A DNA stretch of 36,918 nucleotides from Bondarzewia mesenterica (taxonomy: Eukaryota > Basidiomycota > Agaricomycetes > Russulales > Bondarzewiaceae): positions 1 to 36,918 of the forward strand of contig SGPL01000345.1 of NCBI GenBank assembly GCA_004802705.1. The letters run 5' to 3'. Shown here one piece after another: positions 31,860-36,918 of this stretch. The number at the start of each line of letters is the position of its first letter. The first letter of the stretch is position 1. The notes below the pieces were generated by a model. That model saw only the letters and a program-made list of their open reading frames with translations, did not search any database and was not told the DNA's origin. A program made the position numbers and the translations under genes.

Positions 31860-32030
31860 ATGAAGCTGTCACCAGGGCGGTGCAGCGTGGTCTCGTCCCC
31901 GGAGGCGTCTGTGCCCTTCTTCGCAGTGATGGCGGGCTTCTCCATGGACCCGAGTTCGCGCTCGCCCTGCTTGACTATCCCATGCTTCGCGAACACGAAG
32001 TTGACACCCTTGCCAATGACTACGAAAAAT
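31860..32030 (-). other. Short GC-rich open stretch after the PL8 remnant
   Basis: The minus strand shows a run with coding character (VIGKGVNFVFAKHGIVKQGE, then KPAITAKKGTD) rich in Lys and Gly. The position would suit the decayed C-terminal part of the polysaccharide lyase, but I cannot match it to that family. No start or splice partners are seen. Confidence 0.25.
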
Positions 32031-32266
32031 AGCAGCGCTGGGTGTCTGTGCGGGGTTTGTGATAAGAATGTGATATTGGGTCGACGAAAAGAGATGCGCC
32101 TGCACTCCAGTTATACATGTTCGGCCTAGGATCTTGCCAGGTATATCCGACGTGCAATGCAGTGTGAGCGAGATGAACGAGGGCAGCATGAACAGCCGAA
32201 TCGCATAGGCATCCGGCCTGCGTGCTCAGTAGGCCATGGGTATCCAACGTTCGCTGTACCAAAGGA

Positions 32267-34183
32267 CTATGCCGAGGATTGAAGGCGAGTGGTCGCGGAC
32301 CAGTTGCCCGTGCGCTCTCCGACGGACAACGATAGGCCGAAAGAGGGCATGTCGAACGTGTACCCGACGCCACCGTGCCAGAGCGAGGATGCACAGGGAA
32401 ACGAGGTCTCGTCGTCCTACACGTCAAAGCCGTTGACGAAGACCGGGCCCACGTGCAGGCGCTGGTCGAGAACAGAGTAAACAGGGGCGTCTGATGTGCT
32501 CATCAAGTTGGAGACCATGACGTGCTGCACGTCGTCCGCGAGGAAGAACCACGCTTTCTGCCAGCTGAGCGCATCGGTGTATGGGTTAGTGTAACGCATC
32601 GCTGCGATGCCGAGCTGTCCGTCTGACACGCCTCCTACGAAGGAGTGCAGGCCCGTCCATTCAGCATCGGCGCAGGTGAGAGGCGTCGCATCATAATCGA
32701 CGGTGATGCCTGGGATGAGGTTCCAATCCCAGGCTGCAGCGATGTCCTCGTATTCGTTACCTTGGAGATAAGTGTACAAAGTGCCGTCGGCTAGGTGGAA
32801 GCCAAAAGGCTAGATGTTGAATATATCAGCTTGAAAGAAGTAAAAAAAGAACGAAAAACTGCGAGTTATCAGTGGGGGTACATGGGACACATACGTTTTG
32901 GGAATTGGTGTACTCTGTGTTTTTTGTCCGTGTGGAATACATTTTGACAGTAGACACATACCCTTCCCCTCGTTGCACCTGAGCATTGTTCAAATACTGT
33001 TCAACAGTGCGGAGGAGGGGCTTCTTGTGCTCACCATATAGTCGTTATTATAGAAATTACGATTGCCGTTTAGATGACCTGCGTTCGCATCCTTCGTTGA
33101 CTTGATCAGGCCATTGTAGACCTTGATCATGGTGGTTGAGTTCCACAATTGTCCCAATTGCTCTATCTCGGTCAGGTTGATGTTGAGGCTGCCGATAGCT
33201 CTGAAAGTTAAGAGAAAACTATAATAACAAGGATCTTGGCGCAATGTACAGCATCACTGACTGGGCGTCGATCACAGGGAAACTGATAAACCTAGGCAGA
33301 GAACTCTATGGCCGAATGAATGGACAATCGAGAGCTAGGTCAGTTCCGACTTACGAAATCCCAATGGAGTACATTGGTGAGAACATTGCGATAGATCATC
33401 CACTGGTCGCCGTCGATCAAGGTGGTAAAAGCGTTTTGTGAGTCCAGGTCCGCGGAGAATTGCGTGCCGCCGGCGTCGATCTCAAGCTCAAGAACGTCAT
33501 TGGAGCTATCAAGAGAACAGACATGGTCAGAGCCATCTCTTTACCACTGTGACACGGCATCGACGAATACGCACAAGTCTTTCCCATAATTACCGTTGTA
33601 CAATAGACCTCCATGCCGGCCGAAGCTACCATCGGGCTTGATACCGTCGACCATGATCCCAGGCTCGATGACAACTTCTGCATGAATCCTATCATAAGCC
33701 TCAGAGATCAAAGTGATATTTGTCGTGAGCAATGCGACGTCGATGCCAACCTTCGCCACGTCCAAGATGTTGGCACCAGACAGGTAGCCCTTGTGTCCTT
33801 CGTAGAACATATCGTATGGTCGCGAGGACATGGTGATGCAATCCTCCTTCTGGTCGTCTGAGAGAGACGCGTTGAAGAGGAGACAACTCTCACCAACGAG
33901 ACGAGGAATCAGAATTACCTGGAGAAAACCGAATCAATGTTAGTGTCAACAAATGGATAGCCTGAGGACGGCATAGACTTAGTACATCGGAGAACCAGTT
34001 CGTATTCCAAAGACCGGGGGTACCACACGGACAGCTGCTGGTGCCTGCTGCGTCCAAGCATCCGGGGACGGTAAAGTCGTTCTGGAACCAGTAATCCATC
34101 GCGGATGAGATTGCGCCAGCCAGGTCCGAGCTGCCGACATATTGCTCATTTCCGGGTAATCCATCGTGCCATGCAGCGGCCAG
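32267..34183 (-). pseudogene. Polysaccharide lyase family 8 pseudogene
   Basis: Seven exons (33986-34183, 33575-33918, 33355-33505, 33250-33305, 33035-33200, 32895-32978, and 32809 downward) join in phase. They carry PL8 features: LAAAWHDGLPGNEQYVG, CPCGTPGLWNTNWFSD, the catalytic-site stretch IKPDGSFGRHGGLLYNGNYG, ELEIDAGGTQFSAD, HLNGNRNFYNNDYM and LYTYLQGNEYEDIAAAWDWN. PL8 enzymes cleave acidic polysaccharides such as hyaluronan or xanthan by beta-elimination. The N-terminal part is missing: the first good exon follows a tag acceptor, and upstream only a scrambled HFTR-like trace remains. A TAG at 32417-32419 cuts the frame, although homology (SLWHGGVGYTFDMPSFGLSL) continues in frame to a second stop at 32267. 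About 463 residues of a family usually near 750-800 remain. Confidence 0.8.
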
Positions 34184-34396
34184 CTAGCTGAGGACGATAT
34201 GCAGGAGCTGCGAGTGAAATGAAGAGCTGGATGGAAGAACATCGAGTGAGGGCTCGATAAATACGCCTTGCCAACGAGACTACGACACTTACTGACGATG
34301 ATCTACAGTAACTACTAATTGACCGTCAATGCTGGGCAGCAAAACGTCAGTTAGCGATAAACTGAGCACATACAATGATTCGACATACAAGCTCAC

Positions 34397-34726
34397 TTTC
34401 GGTTGCGAACTTCACTCACAACGCCCATCACCTGCTCACAAACATTTACATTGATAGGTTCATCTTCTATGTTTTTCAGTGCAGCGTTACGCTCGTCGAC
34501 TGCCTTTTTACCTTTCTCATAATTCTGAAGAAAATGTCGCCAATTTAGACCAGTTCTAATTGCATGCTTGTGCAACAATGATGGACCTCGGAGTTTTCTT
34601 CGATGATGCCATGCTCGACCGCGTAGTCGAAGAATGACGGATATTGTCTCCGCGCGTCTATCCATCCGTTGCCAATTGCTGCACCGCGCAACCGAACGTT
34701 CAGATTTGATTTGAGAACCGCGTCCG
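34397..34726 (-). pseudogene. Fragment of a Kex1-like serine carboxypeptidase (S10)
   Basis: Two minus-strand exons (34587-34726 and 34397-34524) read LRGAAIGNGWIDARRQYPSF, DYAVEHGIIEENSE, then NYEKGKKAVDERNAALKN and VNVCEQVMGVVSEVRNRK. The IGNGWIDARRQYP segment is highly characteristic of Kex1/S10 carboxypeptidases, which trim basic residues from peptides in the Golgi. Neither the catalytic Ser (GESYAG) nor the Asp and His regions are present. A poor upstream exon (VPNNISHI, cf. the usual VPYIANAI) is visible near 34790. The fragment covers under a fifth of the family and abuts the PL8 remnant on the same strand. Confidence 0.65.
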
Positions 34727-35020
34727 CTGAATGAACAAAACATTAGAAAACTTGTGCACGAGAATTTATGTGCATATTACGCACAGAAATATGGGATATA
34801 TTGTTTGGGACATAGAACGAAGCTGCAGATGGGACTATAAACCAAATCATCAGTCGCAATAAATTGGGAGACCATGAACAATTACGCAGCCTTTGAGATG
34901 CGGAAAACGTTGTTCAACCGTAGTTGGCGTCGTTTGGTCTCCTTGAGAACATCCGAAAAGAGCAGTCTCTTTCACTCTCTCAACCACTCCATTTCCAAAC
35001 CTCCTTTGTTCTGCTGATCG

Positions 35021-35438
35021 ATGGGGATAATCAAACATTTGGAAAAGAAAGTGCTCCCAATGTTGACAGCATCAGTAAGTCTCCAATTTAAACGATATGA
35101 TAACCTGCACGAACCCCTTTTAGAACTGGAAGACTTTATTGTCCGACGCCCAAACCGCAAAACCCGGCTCGCGGGCGTGGCCTAAAATGAACGGAAACAG
35201 AGATGAAGCTATCGGCATCAGGTGGGATTGGGGTGAGAGGAGGGAGGTTGGGGGGAAGACGTTGAGAAACCTCGTGCTGCAGGCCAACAAAGGCGCGGCG
35301 CAGGTGAAGTTGAAGAAGCTTGCGAATAAGAATTCGCACCGGAAGCTCCTGACGATTGAGTTGGACTTGGATCGGCCGCAGGAGTTGGAGGAATTCAAGA
35401 AGAAATGGTTAGAGGGTGTGAGGAGGTTGGGAGAATAG
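35021..35438 (+). CDS. Small basic protein of unknown function
   Basis: Exons 35021-35074 and 35124-35438 join (GTAAGT donor, TTTTAG acceptor) to 122 residues starting MGIIKHLEKKVLPML. The product is basic, with WPKMNGNRDEAIGIRWDWGE, GGKTLRNLVLQANKGAAQVK and a charged C-terminal helix (DRPQELEEFKKKWLEGVRRL). Even composition, a long frame and good splice sites argue that it is real. I do not recognise the family. Upstream exons are possible (an open frame starts at 34875), so the N-terminus is uncertain. Confidence 0.5.
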
Positions 35439-35905
35439 ATGCACGCACATGTAAAAAGCAGAAACTGAGATGGGGCCCGACGTATACACACGCGTGCAAT
35501 GACCAGTATGATAACCAAATCTTGTCGGCTCAAGTGAGATACAGAAAGAATCTCCGCGCTCACTGGTAGGACGTTATAACGAAAATTCGTAGAAGAAGGC
35601 AAATGGCTTAGGCGCTGCATTGTAATGGGTGCCCGTTCAAGATAGCGAACCGTTTCTCAATGTAGCTTCATGTTGAATTTAAGCGGTCAGAAAGGCTCCG
35701 AACATGGTGCGGCAGGGTAAAAAGAGGTAATACAACTCCCCAAAGCGATGACAGAAGAGGTAGTATAATTTACGAGAAACTGCAGGATCGTCAAGGCCAC
35801 CATAGTGGTAAGGGATTCTTACCGAAAAAAGGGACGGATTATTATAGTCGTACATCTGCTGGCAGAGGCCTTACGCGTAGCGTGATCATGACGAGAGTAA
35901 AGAAA
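35439..35905. other. Spacer, nothing recognised
   Basis: About 470 nt. The minus-strand open frames are shadows. Earlier exons of the gene ending at 36092 may lie here but none could be spliced convincingly. Confidence 0.35.
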
Positions 35906-36092
35906 TGAAAAGACGAAGAAGAAGGAGCGTCGTGGAAAGTTGGAGCTTATAGATGTGGAGCGACAACAGCATGAGAGGGCATCGCAGATCAAGCAGATTG
36001 GGGAACAAATGAACGGCTGGAAGACCATGAATGGAACTCTCACTGCGGCGCAGGCTGGCCAGCTGAAGACGGTGCTCGAACATCTGCCATGA
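35906..36092 (+). CDS. C-terminal exon of an unidentified coiled-coil protein
   Basis: After an AG near 35905 the plus strand reads NEKTKKKERRGKLELIDVER, QQHERASQIKQIGEQMNGWK and TMNGTLTAAQAGQLKTVLEHLP, ending at TGA 36090-36092. The Lys/Glu-rich heptad-like start and a helical end suggest a coiled coil. A TAA in the same frame immediately upstream fixes it as a separate exon. The rest of the gene was not found, and the family is not recognised. Confidence 0.4.
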
Positions 36093-36160
36093 TTGCGTTG
36101 AATTGTTATCTAGACAAAAACTGAGATGATATTGACCACTTACTACCTCTTGCCGATGGC

Positions 36161-36864
36161 TTAGGGGGGGGCATTCACCAACACCAGGTTCTCTCGGGGT
36201 TCCACCACGAACGCCAACGAACCCGCCGCCTTGACGATGAAAAATGAGTACCTCTCCCGGATGACTTCGCCGACGAATCCCGCATTGCTGCCATTCATGA
36301 CAAGGGCCATGACTCCCACATTGACCGGGATGGGCTTCAAGAAGTGGAAGGGGATCGCGATCTGTCTTTGAAATCTTGCTGCCACTTGGACGACGACCTG
36401 TCCCGGGAGAGGATTCACCTTGCGTGCAGACGACGGAACCGTCTCCACCCAGTGCCTCTCATATTGGCCGTACTGGAAGCCGATGACAGGATCCGTCGAG
36501 CCTGTTACCTCGAAGGCGATCATCCACACATCAAGCCAACGTTCTATGTACGACCACAAAAACAATTGGACCCCGTATTCCGGGTGCGGTACTTGTGAAT
36601 CCATCAGCAGGCAAGACAAGGATGACGACGACGATGCCGACAGTACCTTGGCATGACGGGAAAGTCTCAAGCTCCGTGTTTCGACCCGGAGTGCGCGAGG
36701 AAGGGTCCCACGCGGGCTTAATCGAGGACAGCGGGTCAATAGGAGGAGGGGTGCTGGTACGAAGGCCCTCGTTCAGCGAAAGCAGGCCTTCAGGCCTGAA
36801 AGCGGTGGACGCTAGAGCCCAAAGCTCTGCCTCTGTCGGTGGGGGCAGCAGCTTGGGATGCGAT
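36161..36864 (-). CDS. Spt5-like (KOW-type) lineage protein, 5' part incomplete
   Basis: Exons 36647-36864 and 36161-36591 join in phase across a 55-nt intron. The first gives a Pro-rich stretch (KLLPPPTEAELWALAST, then TPPPIDPLSSIKPAWDPSS) of the kind found in basidiomycete Spt5-derived proteins. The second gives VPHPEYGVQLFLWSYIERW, VIGFQYGQYERHWVETV and a KOW-like VMNGSNAGFVGEVI near the end, finishing ENLVLVNAPP. Canonical Spt5 is a transcription elongation factor; these short lineage copies are often numerous, and their role is unknown. The acceptor at 36864 implies further exons toward or beyond the window edge. An alternative start is MDSQVPHPEYG at 36604, without the intron. Confidence 0.45.
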
Positions 36865-36918
36865 CTACGGAGTTAAGGTAAACAGCGAACATTTTTGAGA
36901 AGGTACTCCGTGAGACTC

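Noticed and set aside
32020..32427. 135-codon minus-strand frame across the PL8 end
   Set aside because: It is offset from the frame that carries the PL8 homology (LWHGGVGYTFD); the start region is a shadow.
33979..34242. 87-codon minus-strand frame over the first PL8 exon
   Set aside because: The PL8 motifs (NTNWFSD, CPCGTPG) are in another frame; this one is a shadow, although its HFTR-like piece hints at the decayed 5' exon.

Overview
The window looks like nuclear DNA of a filamentous basidiomycete, most likely an Agaricomycete. Genes are cut by many short introns (about 50-70 nt). The recognisable products are eukaryotic (mitochondrial Hsp60, farnesyl diphosphate synthase, COX8, GH16), several families resemble Agaricomycete-specific ones, and the spacers hold retrotransposon debris. 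All gene models were spliced by eye and checked for frame closure; no alignment or database search was run.

Layout. 1-5.3 kb: the last exon of an unknown gene, a CCAAT-box repeat, an eight-exon membrane protein gene (1241-2671) and mitochondrial hsp60 (3090-5250) with a heat-shock-element-like promoter. 5.8-16.9 kb: two paralogous 15-exon Zn2Cys6 transcription factor genes (5853-9690 plus, 12984-16931 minus) point toward each other and enclose the farnesyl diphosphate synthase gene (10107-11487 minus), whose promoter carries two CCAAT/ATTGG palindromes. The paralogs share eight exons of identical length, including a 6-nt microexon that helps encode the third zinc-binding cysteine. The plus-strand copy has one base too many in an A8 run. 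17.4-26.5 kb: a small gene with an in-frame stop, a large gene for an unknown CxxC-rich coiled-coil protein, COX8 and a secreted GH16 glucanase, separated by long empty spacers. 26.9-28.0 kb: a second membrane protein gene.

29-36.9 kb is decayed, repeat-rich territory. It holds a lineage-type gene split by a 357-bp solo LTR with a perfect 5-bp target duplication, a diverged tandem duplication, a polysaccharide lyase 8 pseudogene, a Kex1-like carboxypeptidase fragment, a small unknown gene, a C-terminal exon, and an Spt5-like partial gene at the right edge.

How the parts may work together. Hsp60 and COX8 serve mitochondria. The FPPS feeds sterol and isoprenoid synthesis and may be a target of the flanking paralogous regulators; that is inference from position only. 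Most notable are the solo LTR, inside which two copies of one segment differ by exactly one intron-like 52-nt block, and the regulator-FPPS-regulator arrangement.
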